Shown: positions 28,890 to 38,573, counted from the first letter of the stretch. The stretch is DNA of 64,000 nt from Pelomonas sp. Root1444 (GCF_001426885.1 NZ_LMFP01000010.1:63649-127648), one strand, 5' to 3'. Numbers and translations are program-made. The notes: a model not told the origin generated them from the sequence alone.

Positions 28890-31043
28890 TCAGTGGCGCG
28901 AACGGCGCACCAGGCTGCCGACGTCCAGGATCAGCGCCACGCGGCCGTCACCCATGATGGTGGCGCCCGACACGTCGTTGACCTTGCGGTAGTTGGCTTC
29001 GAGGTTCTTGACGACGACCTGCTGCTGGCCGAGCAGTTCGTCCACCAGCAGTGCGACGCGGCCGCCTTCGGCCTCGACGACGACCATGATGGAGCTGACA
29101 TGCTCGAAGTCGAAGCGCGGCACCTCGAAGACCTTCTCCAGCTCGATGACTGGCATGTACTCGTCGCGCACCTCGACGACGCGGCCCGAGCCGGCGACGG
29201 TCTTGATGGTGTTGGACTGCACCTGGAAGGACTCCACGACCGACGACAGCGGCAGGATGTAGCACTCGTCGCCGACGCCCACGCTCATGCCGTCCATGAT
29301 GGCCAGCGTCAGCGGCAGGCGCACGGACACCTTCATGCCGTAGCCCTCGGCAGAGTCGATCTCGACCGTGCCGCCCAGCGAGGTGATGTTCTTCTTCACG
29401 ACGTCCATGCCGACACCGCGGCCGGAGACATCCGTGACCACGTCCGCGGTCGAGAAGCCGGGCGCGAAGATCAGGCTCCAGACTTCGGCGTCGGACATGC
29501 TGTCCGGCGCGTCGATGCCCTTCTCGCGCGCCTTCTTGATCAGCTTCTCGCGGTTCAGGCCGCGGCCGTCGTCGCGCACCTCGATGACGATGCTGCCGCC
29601 CTGGTGCGAGGCGACGAGGGTGATGGTGCCCTGCTCGGGCTTGCCGCGTGCGGTGCGCTCGTCGGGCATCTCGATGCCGTGGTCGCAGCTGTTGCGCACC
29701 AGGTGCGTCAGCGGGTCGGTGATCTTCTCGACCAGGCTCTTGTCCAGCTCGGTCGCTTCGCCTTGCGTGACCAGCTCGACCTTCTTGCCGAGCTTGGCGG
29801 CCAGGTCGCGCAGCATGCGCGGGAAGCGGTTGAAGACGGTCGACATCGGAATCATCCGGATCGACATCACCGATTCCTGCAGGTCGCGCGTGTTGCGCTC
29901 CAGGTCGGCCAGGCCGGAGGTCAGCTGCTGGTACATCGCCGGGTCCAGCTCGCGGCTGTTCTGGGCCAGCATGGCCTGGGTGATGACGAGCTCCCCGACG
30001 AGGTTGATGAGCTGGTCGACCTTCTCGATGGAGACGCGCAGTGTCGTCTGGTCCATGCCACCGGCGGCCGGCTTGGCCTCGGTCTTGGCGGGCACGGCGG
30101 GGCGGGCCGGCACGATGGCCGCGGTCGCCGCAGCGGGGGCGGCATCGGCGGCCGGCGCGGGCTCCGGTGCGGCATCGGCGGGCAGGCCGGGGGCGTCGTC
30201 GAAGAAGCCGTAGCCGGGGTCGTTGGACGGCGCTTCGGCGGGCGGCGCGCCGGGCGCGCCGTCATAGAAACCGAAGCCGGGGCCGAGGGGGATGAGCTTG
30301 ACCTGCTCGCGCGCGACGTGGAAGGTGAAGAGGTCCAGCAGGTCGTTGTCGGTCGAGCTGGTCAGCACCTTGAAGCGGCGCATGCCGTCGGAGCTCTGGC
30401 CGGCGTCGAGCGGTTCGATGTTGCCGAGGTCGGTGATCTCCTTGAACAGCTCGACCAGGTTGTCGGCCAGGCTCAGGTCGGTCAGCGGGCCGACTTGCAG
30501 CTCCAGCAGGCGCGCGCCGGGCCTGGCGGGCGTCGCAGGGGCATCAGGTGCAGGCGAGGGCGCCGGGGCTGCGGCCGCCACCTTGGGTGCCGGTGCGGGC
30601 GCGGCGGCCGCGGGCGCGCCGCCGCCTTCGACGAAGCTCTTGATGCTGACCAGCAGATCGCTGGTGTCGAACGGGTCGGCCCCGGAGCCCTGGTGGCGGC
30701 CGAGCTGGGCGCGCAGCGCGTCGCCGGACTGCAGCAGCACGTCGACCATCGCCGCGTTGGGCTGCAGCTCGTGGCGGCGCAGCTTGTCCAGCAGCGTCTC
30801 CATCTGGTGGGTCAGCTCGGCGACGTCGCTGAAGCCGAAGGTTGCCGCGCCGCCCTTGATGGAGTGGGCACAGCGGAAGATGGCGTTCAGTTCTTCATCG
30901 TCCGCCGCGTCGACGTTCACGTTGAGCAGCAGCTGCTCCATGTTGTCGAGGTTCTCGCCGGCCTCCTCGAAGAAGACCTGGTAGAACTGGCTGAGATCGA
31001 TGCCGGCACTGATGCTGGCGCCTTCGGAGGTCATGTCACCCAT
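28890..31043 (-). CDS. cheA: Chemotaxis sensor histidine kinase CheA
   Basis: This 717-residue cytosolic kinase phosphorylates CheY. The Hpt domain has the phospho-His at residue 60 ([13 protein letters not shown]). A P2-like domain spans about 176-255. An Ala/Pro linker follows, then the P3 dimerisation helices ([17 protein letters not shown]), the P4 ATPase ([37 protein letters not shown]) and a C-terminal CheW-like P5 domain. The P2-P3 linker carries a short duplicated motif at 256-265 and 277-286 ([10 protein letters not shown] and [10 protein letters not shown]). ATG at 31043 has AGGGGAA about 8 bases upstream. Gene order is cheY, cheA, cheW. Confidence 0.97.
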   Translation of the reverse strand: MGDMTSEGASISAGIDLSQFYQVFFEEAGENLDNMEQLLLNVNVDAADDEELNAIFRCAHSIKGGAATFGFSDVAELTHQMETLLDKLRRHELQPNAAMVDVLLQSGDALRAQLGRHQGSGADPFDTSDLLVSIKSFVEGGGAPAAAAPAPAPKVAAAAPAPSPAPDAPATPARPGARLLELQVGPLTDLSLADNLVELFKEITDLGNIEPLDAGQSSDGMRRFKVLTSSTDNDLLDLFTFHVAREQVKLIPLGPGFGFYDGAPGAPPAEAPSNDPGYGFFDDAPGLPADAAPEPAPAADAAPAAATAAIVPARPAVPAKTEAKPAAGGMDQTTLRVSIEKVDQLINLVGELVITQAMLAQNSRELDPAMYQQLTSGLADLERNTRDLQESVMSIRMIPMSTVFNRFPRMLRDLAAKLGKKVELVTQGEATELDKSLVEKITDPLTHLVRNSCDHGIEMPDERTARGKPEQGTITLVASHQGGSIVIEVRDDGRGLNREKLIKKAREKGIDAPDSMSDAEVWSLIFAPGFSTADVVTDVSGRGVGMDVVKKNITSLGGTVEIDSAEGYGMKVSVRLPLTLAIMDGMSVGVGDECYILPLSSVVESFQVQSNTIKTVAGSGRVVEVRDEYMPVIELEKVFEVPRFDFEHVSSIMVVVEAEGGRVALLVDELLGQQQVVVKNLEANYRKVNDVSGATIMGDGRVALILDVGSLVRRSRH

Positions 31044-31067
31044 GGCTGGTTCCCCTGACGCGCTACT

Positions 31068-31430
31068 TCAGCGGATGACCTTGCCGATCACTTCGATCAG
31101 CTTGGCCGGGTCGAAAGGCTTGACCAGCCAGCCGGTGGCGCCCGCGGCGCGGCCGGCCTGCTTCATCGCGTCGCTGGACTCGGTGGTCAGGATCAGGATG
31201 GGCGTGGTCTTGAACTTGGGGTTCTCGCGCAGCTTCTTGGTCAGGCTGATGCCGTCCATGCGCGGCATGTTCTGGTCGGTCAGCACGAGGTCGAAGTCGC
31301 GCGTGCCGGACTTTTCCCAGGCGTCCTGTCCATCCACCGCTTCCACCACGTTGAAGCCGGCGTTCTTGAGCGTGAAAGCCACCATCTGGCGCATCGAGGC
31401 CGAATCGTCGACAGCGAGGATTGAGTGCAT
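31068..31430 (-). CDS. cheY: Chemotaxis response regulator CheY
   Basis: This is a 120-residue stand-alone receiver domain. Acidic pocket residues are Asp8 and Asp9, the phosphoacceptor is Asp52 (LVLTDQNMPRMDG), and the conserved lysine is Lys104 (LVKPFD). Thr82/Thr83 in ILTTES fit the switch position. There is no output domain, so it acts by binding the flagellar switch protein FliM, which is encoded in this window with a normal N-terminal docking peptide. It lies 24 bases upstream of cheA. Confidence 0.95.
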   Translation of the reverse strand: MHSILAVDDSASMRQMVAFTLKNAGFNVVEAVDGQDAWEKSGTRDFDLVLTDQNMPRMDGISLTKKLRENPKFKTTPILILTTESSDAMKQAGRAAGATGWLVKPFDPAKLIEVIGKVIR

Positions 31431-31483
31431 TTGAGTTTTCTCCGAGAGAACGTTTTTGCCTGGGGCGAGTGGACCGGGGGGAT

Positions 31484-31948
31484 TCAGAAAAGCTCGATGG
31501 AGCCCGCGTCCATCTCGTCCTGCGTGACGGGATTGGGGCGCAGCGGCGCGATCTCGACGACGGCGGCGCCGTCCTCGTCGTCCGCGCCGAAGGTGTCGCG
31601 GGCCAGTTGGTCGGCGCAGTTGCGCAGGCGCTGGCTGGTGTGGGCGATCAACTGTGTCGCCATGTCGTGGAATTGCAGGGCGGTGATGGCGCCGGCGATG
31701 TCTTGCATGATCTGTTGAAGCCCCTGCGAGACGGGGCTGCCGTCGGTGCCGCTGAGCAGCGACATGGCCTGGTTGGACGCGCTGTAGAAATGCGTGGACA
31801 GGGTTTCGCCGGCGTCGTCGAGCAGGCGCTGCAGGCGCTCCAGGTCGTTCGTCACCGTCATCAGGTGGTCTTGCAGCTCCGCAGCCGCCAGCAGTGGCAT
31901 GGGCGCTATGGCGCCATCGAGGTCGGCGGTGGAGGGGTCTGTCTGCAT
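31484..31948 (-). CDS. Short CheZ-like protein, probable CheY-P phosphatase
   Basis: This 154-residue helical protein is the first gene of the chemotaxis operon. It is not a standard CheZ in length (CheZ is about 210), but residues 91-99 (LQFHDMATQ) align with the CheZ active-site helix around its catalytic Asp-x3-Gln, giving Asp95 and Gln99. The C-terminus is an acidic stretch ending in SIELF, comparable to the amphipathic tail by which CheZ docks on CheY-P. The two halves would form the CheZ-type long hairpin. The function is therefore inferred from motif and context. It could be an uncharacterised chemotaxis accessory protein. Confidence 0.6.
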   Translation of the reverse strand: MQTDPSTADLDGAIAPMPLLAAAELQDHLMTVTNDLERLQRLLDDAGETLSTHFYSASNQAMSLLSGTDGSPVSQGLQQIMQDIAGAITALQFHDMATQLIAHTSQRLRNCADQLARDTFGADDEDGAAVVEIAPLRPNPVTQDEMDAGSIELF

Positions 31949-32145
31949 CGTGTCTCCGCGAGGGGATGCCGCTTCTTGTCCAGATGCCCTGTCAATTGTT
32001 TCAGGGCGAATACATCATGGCATGTTCACCCGTTTTTCGGCAGGTGTCGATCTGGAGATGTGTCGAGAACGAGCCGTATTACCGCTCTGAAGTGCGTTGA
32101 GTGTGGCGCCAGGCCCGCGCGTCGGGCGCGGCATACTGTGTGCCC

Positions 32146-33303
32146 ATGACGACTTCTGGTGTGGAGCAGGCAGCACGCATCCTGCATGTGCTGCATGTCG
32201 AGGACTCCGAGCTCGACCATCAGCTCATCCTGGCACAGCTCGGCCGGGCCGGGCTGCGGGTGGAGCTGGAGCGCCTGGACGCCTTTGCCGCTGTGCTGGC
32301 GGCACTGGACCGCCCCTGGGACGCCATCATCTCGGACTTCAACCTGCCCGGCTTCTCCGGCCTGCAGGTGCTGGAGGCGGTGAAGGCTCGCCAACTGGCG
32401 ACGCCCTTCATCCTCGTCTCCGGTGAAATCGGCGAGGACACCGCGGTGGCGGCCATGCGCAACGGCGCTTCCGACTACCTGCTGAAGAACAACCTCAACC
32501 GCCTGGCCCCCGCGCTGCTGCACGCCATCGAAGCGGCCGAGAACGAGCGCGCCCGCGCTGCGGCCGACCATGAGCTGGTCAAGTCCAAGCAACGGCTGCA
32601 CGAGCTGGCCGGCCATCTCCAGACCAGCGTCGAGCTGGAGCGCGCCGCGATCGCGCGTGAGATCCACGACGACGTCGGCGGCTCGCTGACCGCGCTCAAG
32701 TTCGACCTCGCCTGGATCGACCGCCATGCCCAGGAGCCCGAGGTGCGCCAGCGCGTGGCCGCGGCGCTGGAGACGGTCAGCTCGGCCATCGACGCCAGCC
32801 AGCGCATCATGCACAACCTGCGGCCGGCCATCCTGGAGCAAGGCCTGGTGGCCGCGCTGCAGTGGATGACGGCGCGTTTCGAGCGCCGCACCGGCATCGA
32901 GGCCAGCCTGCGGGTCGGCGACGAGCGCCTGGCACTCCCACCGGGCGTGCCGCTGGTGGCCTATCGCACGGCGCAGGAGGCGCTGACCAATGTATCCAAG
33001 CATTCACAGGCCTCCAAGGTCGGCATCGAGCTCAGCCTGGACTCCGGCGTGCTGACGCTGGAGATCTGCGACAACGGCAAGGGCATCGCCGCCGGCGACC
33101 TGGCCAAGGAGCGCTCCTTCGGCATCCGCGGCCTGCACGAGCGGGCGGCGACGGTGGGCGGCTGGGTGGACCTCAGCAGCACGCCCGGCCACGGCACCAG
33201 CCTCATCCTGACCGTGCCGCTGGCACAGGATGCCATCGACGCCCTGGACGACGCCACCGACTTCGGCAAGGACATCGGCAACTCCATCTGGGGCCGCGCA
33301 TGA
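32146..33303 (+). CDS. Receiver domain-histidine kinase fusion (HisKA_3 type)
   Basis: This 385-residue cytosolic protein has an N-terminal receiver with phospho-Asp64 (AIISDFNLPGFSG). A short coiled linker follows, then a NarL-partner type HisKA_3 domain with phospho-His174 (REIHDDVGGSLTALK) and a HATPase domain (YRTAQEALTNVSKHS, FGIRGLHERA). It has no membrane segment, so it probably relays a signal from another kinase or from a cytosolic cue. ATG at 32146 begins the receiver cleanly. The stop overlaps the next gene's ATG, a LuxR-type response regulator, which is its expected partner. Confidence 0.92.
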   Translation: MTTSGVEQAARILHVLHVEDSELDHQLILAQLGRAGLRVELERLDAFAAVLAALDRPWDAIISDFNLPGFSGLQVLEAVKARQLATPFILVSGEIGEDTAVAAMRNGASDYLLKNNLNRLAPALLHAIEAAENERARAAADHELVKSKQRLHELAGHLQTSVELERAAIAREIHDDVGGSLTALKFDLAWIDRHAQEPEVRQRVAAALETVSSAIDASQRIMHNLRPAILEQGLVAALQWMTARFERRTGIEASLRVGDERLALPPGVPLVAYRTAQEALTNVSKHSQASKVGIELSLDSGVLTLEICDNGKGIAAGDLAKERSFGIRGLHERAATVGGWVDLSSTPGHGTSLILTVPLAQDAIDALDDATDFGKDIGNSIWGRA

Positions 33304-33947
33304 TCCGCGTCATCCTCTGCGACGACCATGCGCTGATCCGTCGCGGCATCCGTGACACGCTGGCCGATGCGCAGGACATCGAGGTCGTCGGCGAGGCAGG
33401 CGACTACACCGAGCTGCGCGGCCTGCTGCACAAGCTGGGCAAGGACAACCCCTGTGACGTGCTGGTGCTGGACATCAACATGCCAGGCCGCTCCGGCCTG
33501 GACGTGCTGCACGTGCTCAAGGACGAGGGCGCCGCGGTGCGCACGCTGATCGTCTCCATGTACCCCGAGGACCAGTACGCCATCCGCGCGCTGAAGGCCG
33601 GCGCCTACGGCTACGTCAACAAGGGTGGCGACCCCGCCACGCTGGTGCAGGCGGTACGCACGGTAGCCCAGGGCCGCAAGTACGTGACGCCCGAGATCGC
33701 GCAGATGCTGGTGGAGAGCCTGACCACGCCCGTCACCGAGCAGGCGCACCACAAGCTCTCCGACCGCGAGCTGCAGACGCTGGTGATGATCGCCTCGGGC
33801 AAACGGCTGTCGGACATCGCCGAGGAGCTGATGCTCAGCCCGAAGACGGTCAGCGTCTACCGCGCCCGCGTGCTGGAAAAGCTCGGCCTGACCAACAACT
33901 CCGAACTGACGGTCTACGCAATCCGCAACGGGCTCGTGGCCAGCTGA
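33300..33947 (+). CDS. NarL/FixJ-type response regulator
   Basis: This 215-residue regulator has a receiver with phospho-Asp58 (VLVLDINMPGRSG) and conserved Lys in YGYVNKGG. A C-terminal LuxR-type helix-turn-helix starts at about 150 (KLSDRELQTLVMIASGKRLS, SPKTVSVYRARVLEKLGL). ATGA overlap with the kinase gene makes this a two-component pair. It lies 84 bases upstream of the ABC exporter genes, which are possible targets, but no binding site could be assigned. Confidence 0.93.
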   Translation: MIRVILCDDHALIRRGIRDTLADAQDIEVVGEAGDYTELRGLLHKLGKDNPCDVLVLDINMPGRSGLDVLHVLKDEGAAVRTLIVSMYPEDQYAIRALKAGAYGYVNKGGDPATLVQAVRTVAQGRKYVTPEIAQMLVESLTTPVTEQAHHKLSDRELQTLVMIASGKRLSDIAEELMLSPKTVSVYRARVLEKLGLTNNSELTVYAIRNGLVAS

Positions 33948-34031
33948 TCCGCCGTTCATCCCTGCCAGCCGTCGATTGGCGGGCGCTGGCGACCGCCCAT
34001 CGAAAAATGGGATCGCCTGACAGCGCTGACT

Positions 34032-35315
34032 GTGCACAATGCGCCCGGGTTCCAAACTGGTGCAGTCATTTTCAGGGAGCGAGTCATCGATACCGGATTG
34101 CTGAAGGAGCTGCGCATCGAGGGTGCGCAACGCGACGACCATGGCGGTGGCCCGCCGAAGTGGGTGTGGGGTGTGGTGGCGGCCATCGTCGCGCTGGCGC
34201 TGGCGGGCGCTGCGGCGTGGTGGTACTGGGCCGGCAACAAGCCCATCGCCGTGCAGACGACGACCGTGCGCGCCAACGGGCAAGGGCCGTCGGCCAACGC
34301 CGTGCTGCAGGCCACGGGCTACGTGACCGCGCGGCGCATGGCCACCGTCTCGGCCCAGATGACCGGCACGCTGACCGAAGTGCTGATCGACGAGGGTGTC
34401 CGCGTCAAGAAAGGCCAGGTGCTCGCGCGGCTGGACGACACGGGGCTGAAGGCCGGCATGGCCGCGGCCGAAGCCCAGGTGCGCAGTGCCGAGGCCTCGA
34501 CGGGACAGTTGCGCGCCCAGCTGGCGCAGGCCGAGGCCGACGCGCGCCGGCAGGCCGAGCTGGCCGCCAGCGGCATGACGACGCGGCAGAGCCAGGAGCA
34601 GACCGCCACCGCCGTGAAGTCCTACAAGGCCCAGATCGACGCCGCGCAGCGTCAGGTGGAGGTGGCCCAGGCCCAGGTGCGCCAGGCGCGCGTCAACTTC
34701 GACTACGCCACCGTGCGCGCGCCGTTCGACGGTGTCGTTACGGCCCGTGCGGCGCAGGTGGGCGAGATCATCTCGCCGCTGTCGGCCGGCGGCGGCTTCA
34801 CCCGCACCGGCGTGGGCACCATCGTCGACATGGACTCGCTGGAGGTGAACGTGGACGTCAACGAGGCCTACATCGCCCAGGTCAAGCCCGACATGCCCTG
34901 CGAGGCGGTGCTGGACGCCTACCCCGACTGGAAGATCCCCGCGCACGTCGTGGCCGTCATCCCGAGCGCCGACCGCGGCAAGGCGACCGTCAAGGTGCGC
35001 GTGGCGCTGGAGAAGAAGGACGAGCGTGTCGTGCCCGACATGGGCGTGCGTGTGAGTTTCCTGGCCGCCCAGCCCAAGGCGGATGTCAAGCCGGTGCCTG
35101 GCGTGCTGGTGCCGCCGGATGCCGTGGCCCAGCGCGATGGCGCCGCGGTCGTGTTCGTCGTGCAAGAGGGTCGCGCCGAGCAGCGTGCGGTCCAGCTGGG
35201 TGCCGATGTCGGCAAGTTCAAGCTGGCCACGGCCGGCCTCAAGGCGGGTGAAACCGTCGTCGTCTCGCCACCCGCCGAGCTGAAGCAGGGTTCAACCGTC
35301 ACGTCCAAGGAATGA
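34032..35315 (+). CDS. Periplasmic adaptor subunit of a MacA/HlyD-type efflux ABC exporter (start uncertain)
   Basis: The protein (427 residues if read from GTG at 34032) has one N-terminal span (VVAAIVALALAGAAAWWYW), then a biotinyl-lipoyl-like part (TGTLTEVLIDEGVRVKKGQV). A coiled-coil hairpin rich in Ala, Gln and Glu follows, then a beta-barrel (VRAPFDGVVTARAAQVGEI). It would bridge the inner-membrane ABC transporter to an outer-membrane channel. Relatives usually begin directly before DTGLLKEL, and here the only codon in that place is ATC at 34086, 6 bases after GGGAG. The GTG at 34032 lacks a ribosome binding site. The gene overlaps the ATPase gene by four bases. Confidence 0.85.
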   Translation: MHNAPGFQTGAVIFRERVIDTGLLKELRIEGAQRDDHGGGPPKWVWGVVAAIVALALAGAAAWWYWAGNKPIAVQTTTVRANGQGPSANAVLQATGYVTARRMATVSAQMTGTLTEVLIDEGVRVKKGQVLARLDDTGLKAGMAAAEAQVRSAEASTGQLRAQLAQAEADARRQAELAASGMTTRQSQEQTATAVKSYKAQIDAAQRQVEVAQAQVRQARVNFDYATVRAPFDGVVTARAAQVGEIISPLSAGGGFTRTGVGTIVDMDSLEVNVDVNEAYIAQVKPDMPCEAVLDAYPDWKIPAHVVAVIPSADRGKATVKVRVALEKKDERVVPDMGVRVSFLAAQPKADVKPVPGVLVPPDAVAQRDGAAVVFVVQEGRAEQRAVQLGADVGKFKLATAGLKAGETVVVSPPAELKQGSTVTSKE

Positions 35316-36010
35316 GCATGAGCGCTTTGATCGAAGTCCGCGATCTGTCCAAGGTCTACACGCGCGGCAAGCAGAAGGTGGAGGTGCTGCACCACATCGA
35401 CCTCGATGTGCAGCAGGGCGATTTCCTCGCGTTGATGGGGCCGTCGGGCTCGGGCAAGACCACGCTGCTGAACCTGATGGGCGGGCTGGACGCACCCAGC
35501 GGCGGCGCGATCACCGTGGGCGGGGAGCGCATCGACCAGCTCGGCGGCGCGGCGCTGGCCAAGTGGCGTGCATCCCGCGTCGGCTTCGTGTTCCAGTTCT
35601 ACAACCTGATGCCCACGTTGTCGGCGCAGAAGAACGTCGAGCTGCCGCTGCTGCTGACCAAGCTGTCGGCCGCCGAGCGCAAGAAGCGCGCGGCCATCGC
35701 ACTGCAGCTGGTCGGCCTGGCCGACCGCGCCGCGCACAAGCCCACCGAGCTGTCGGGCGGCCAGCAGCAGCGCGTGTCCATCGCGCGGGCCATCGTGTCC
35801 GACCCCACGCTGCTGGTCTGCGACGAACCCACCGGCGACCTGGACCGCCAGTCCGCCGAGGACGTGCTGACGCTGCTGCAGGCGCTCAACCGCGAGCACG
35901 GCAAGACCATCGTCATGGTCACACACGACCCGCGCGCCGCGGCTCGCGCCAGCCACACGCTGCACCTCGACAAGGGCACCCTGGTGACCGCCGCCGAAGC
36001 GATGGCCTGA
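35312..36010 (+). CDS. ABC transporter ATP-binding protein (MacB/LolD type)
   Basis: This is a 232-residue ATPase with Walker A GPSGSGKTT (43-51), the Q-loop in FVFQFYNLMPTLS, signature ELSGGQQQRVSIARAI, Walker B LLVCDEPTGDLD and switch His in VTHDPRAA. The NLMPTLS and GDLD wording places it in the MacB/LolD/FtsE group that powers FtsX-type permeases. It sits between the adaptor gene (ATGA overlap) and two such permeases, so the four genes encode one exporter. Confidence 0.95.
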   Translation: MSMSALIEVRDLSKVYTRGKQKVEVLHHIDLDVQQGDFLALMGPSGSGKTTLLNLMGGLDAPSGGAITVGGERIDQLGGAALAKWRASRVGFVFQFYNLMPTLSAQKNVELPLLLTKLSAAERKKRAAIALQLVGLADRAAHKPTELSGGQQQRVSIARAIVSDPTLLVCDEPTGDLDRQSAEDVLTLLQALNREHGKTIVMVTHDPRAAARASHTLHLDKGTLVTAAEAMA

Positions 36011-36026
36011 AAGGCAGGAGCTCGCC

Positions 36027-37196
36027 ATGAAATACCTCCACCTCATCTGGGCGGCGCTGTTCAGGCGCAAGCTGCGGACCTTCCTGACCCTGGTGTCCAT
36101 CATCACGGCCTTCCTGCTGTTCGGCCTGCTGGACGCCGTGCGCGTCGGCTTCGACCAGGCGGGCCAGAGCGCCAACGGCGCGCAGCGCCTGCAGACCGGT
36201 GCCAAGCTCAGCTTCATCCAGCTGCTGCCGATGTCGCTGGGCGCGCGCATCGCGCAGATCGACGGCGTCAAGGACACGACCTTCGCCAACTGGTTCGGCG
36301 GCGCCTATCAAAAGCCGGAGAACCAGGTCTTCAGCTTCGCCGTCGCGTCCAACTACCTGGACATCTATCCCGAGATGGAAGTCTCGGCCGAGCACCGCAA
36401 GGCCTTCGCCGAGACCAAGGACGGCGCCTTGGTCGGTGAGGGCCTGGCCAAGCGCTTCGGCTGGAAGGTGGGCGACCAAGTTCCGATGCAGTCCACCATC
36501 TTCCCGGACAAGAACGGCAGCCAGAACTGGCCGTTCAAGATCGTCGGCTTCATCCATGTGTCCGACAAGAAGACGGCCGGTTGGTTCGACCAGATGTTCC
36601 TGCTGAACTGGAAGTACTTCGACGACACGACACCGTGGAACCAGGGCAAGGTCGGCTGGTACGTGACCCGGGTGGCGGACGTGAACCAGGCGGACCGCAT
36701 CGCCAAGGCCATCGACGCCATCTCGGCCAACTCCGACCACGAAACCCGCACGCTGACCGAGCAGGCCGCCACGGCCGCGTGGATGAAGCAGCTGGCGGAC
36801 ATCAACCTCATCGTCACGTCCATCATGGGTGCCGTGTTCTTCACGCTGCTGCTGCTGGCGGGCAACACCATGATGCAGGCGGTGCGCGAACGCACCAGCG
36901 AGATCGCCGTGCTGAAGACGCTGGGCTTCTCGGGCCAGAGCGTGCTGGCGATGGTGCTGGCGGAGGCGGTGCTGCTGCTGTTCATCGGCGGCTGCATCGG
37001 GCTGGCTCTGGCCAGCGTCATCGGCCCGGCCGTCGGGGCGGCCAGCAATGGCGCCCTGAATCTTCCGGCGGCGGGCGTGGCGAGTTGGGCCATCGGCATC
37101 GGGCTGATGCTGTTGTTCGGCCTGCTCGTCGGCGCGCTGCCGGCCATGAACGCCATGCGGCTGAACATCACCGACGCGCTCGCAGGGAGGGCCTGA
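36027..37196 (+). CDS. FtsX/MacB-type ABC transporter permease, first subunit
   Basis: This 389-residue membrane protein has an N-terminal span (about 17-37) after the basic KYLHLIWAALFRRKLRT and a periplasmic MacB_PCD-like domain. Three C-terminal spans contain VRERTSEIAVLKTLGFSG, the typical FtsX cytoplasmic loop. AGGAG stands 6 bases before the ATG. It pairs with the second permease encoded 2 bases downstream, forming a heterodimeric transporter of unknown cargo. Confidence 0.92.
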   Translation: MKYLHLIWAALFRRKLRTFLTLVSIITAFLLFGLLDAVRVGFDQAGQSANGAQRLQTGAKLSFIQLLPMSLGARIAQIDGVKDTTFANWFGGAYQKPENQVFSFAVASNYLDIYPEMEVSAEHRKAFAETKDGALVGEGLAKRFGWKVGDQVPMQSTIFPDKNGSQNWPFKIVGFIHVSDKKTAGWFDQMFLLNWKYFDDTTPWNQGKVGWYVTRVADVNQADRIAKAIDAISANSDHETRTLTEQAATAAWMKQLADINLIVTSIMGAVFFTLLLLAGNTMMQAVRERTSEIAVLKTLGFSGQSVLAMVLAEAVLLLFIGGCIGLALASVIGPAVGAASNGALNLPAAGVASWAIGIGLMLLFGLLVGALPAMNAMRLNITDALAGRA

Positions 37197-37198
37197 CC

Positions 37199-38515
37199 AT
37201 GAAGTTCCTGAAGAACCTGGGCCTCATCCTGCTGACGCTGATCGTGCTGGCTGCGTGGGTCATGCTGCCCTGGCAGGGCGCCATCGCGCTGGTGCTGCTG
37301 CTGGCGCTGTGGCTGTTCCTGTTCCGCAGCGGTGCGCAGGCGCGCTCGGTGACCTCGGTCGGCATCAGCACGCTGAGCCAGCGGCTCGGGTCATCGGCCG
37401 TCATCGTGGTCGGCATCGCCGGCGTCGTCGGCGTGCTGGTGGCACTGCTGGCGATGGCCGAGGGCTATGCGCAGACGCTGCGCAACTCGGGCAGCCAGGA
37501 CACCGCCATCGTCATGCGCGGCGCATCCGCCGCGGAGGTGACCTCGTCGCTCACCCGCGAGGAGATCGTGCAGATCGAGCAGACCCCCGGCATTGCGCGC
37601 AACGACAAGGGCGAGCCCATCGTCTCGGCTGAAACGGTGGTGGCCGCCAACCTGCCGGTCAAGAGCGCCAAGGCGGGCGAGGAAGGCAGCGCCCAGGTGC
37701 GCGGCGTCAGCGCCGCGGCGTTCGCGGTGCGACCCAATGTCAAGATCGTCGAGGGGCGGCAATTCCAGCCGGGCCTGCGCGAGCTGGTCGTCGGCAAGGG
37801 TGCGGTGCGGCAGTTCGCCGGCCTGACGGTGGGCGCCACGCTCAAGCTGGGCAACCAGCCCTGGACGGTGGTGGGCATCTTCGCGTCGGGCGACGCGATG
37901 GAGTCCGAGCTGTGGGCCGACGCCAATGTCGTCAACGACACCTACCAGCGCGGCAGCGGCCGCAACTCGGCCACCGTCAAGCTGACCAGCGCGGCCGCGT
38001 TCAAGGACTTCAAGGCCGCACTGGAAGGCAACCCGCAGCTCAAGGTCACGGCCAGCACGACGCTGGACTTCTTCGCCAAGCAGTCCGAGCAGATGACCAA
38101 GATCCTGCGCATCATCGGCATCACGGTCGGCACCATCATGGCGGTGGGTGCGGTGTTCGGCGCGCTCAACACGATGTTCGCGGCCGTCGCGGCCCGGGCC
38201 CGCGAGATCGCCACGCTTCGCGCCATCGGCTTCCGTGGCCTGCCGGTGGTCGTCGCGGTGATGCTGGAGACCACGCTGCTGGCCTTGGTGGGCGGCTTGA
38301 TCGGCGGCTTCATCGCCTGGCTGCTGTTCAACGGCTTCGAGGCCTCGACGATGGCGGCCGGCTCGGTCGGCAAGCTGAGCTTCAACCTGGCCGTGTCGCC
38401 GGCCCTGCTGTGGGAAGGCATCAAGTGGGCGCTGGCCATCGGCTTCGTCGGCGGGCTGTTCCCCGCGGTGCGGGCGGCGTCGCTGCCGGTGACGACGGCG
38501 CTGCGAGAGGCCTGA
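37199..38515 (+). CDS. FtsX/MacB-type ABC transporter permease, second subunit
   Basis: This 438-residue permease has two adjacent N-terminal hydrophobic stretches (LGLILLTLIVLAAWVML and ALVLLLALWLFLF), one more than its partner. A periplasmic domain follows, then the C-terminal FtsX region with ARAREIATLRAIGFRG. ATG at 37199 is preceded by GGGAGGG and begins at a hydrophobic leader. An upstream in-frame extension inside the first permease gene was rejected. It ends the exporter operon. A G+C-rich hairpin with a 7-bp stem (38525-38555) follows without a T-run. Confidence 0.92.
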   Translation: MKFLKNLGLILLTLIVLAAWVMLPWQGAIALVLLLALWLFLFRSGAQARSVTSVGISTLSQRLGSSAVIVVGIAGVVGVLVALLAMAEGYAQTLRNSGSQDTAIVMRGASAAEVTSSLTREEIVQIEQTPGIARNDKGEPIVSAETVVAANLPVKSAKAGEEGSAQVRGVSAAAFAVRPNVKIVEGRQFQPGLRELVVGKGAVRQFAGLTVGATLKLGNQPWTVVGIFASGDAMESELWADANVVNDTYQRGSGRNSATVKLTSAAAFKDFKAALEGNPQLKVTASTTLDFFAKQSEQMTKILRIIGITVGTIMAVGAVFGALNTMFAAVAARAREIATLRAIGFRGLPVVVAVMLETTLLALVGGLIGGFIAWLLFNGFEASTMAAGSVGKLSFNLAVSPALLWEGIKWALAIGFVGGLFPAVRAASLPVTTALREA

Positions 38516-38573
38516 GAGTAGGAACTGCCGCTCGCAGTGTTCGCTCAGGCGGCAGCGCCGCTTGGCGATGGGC

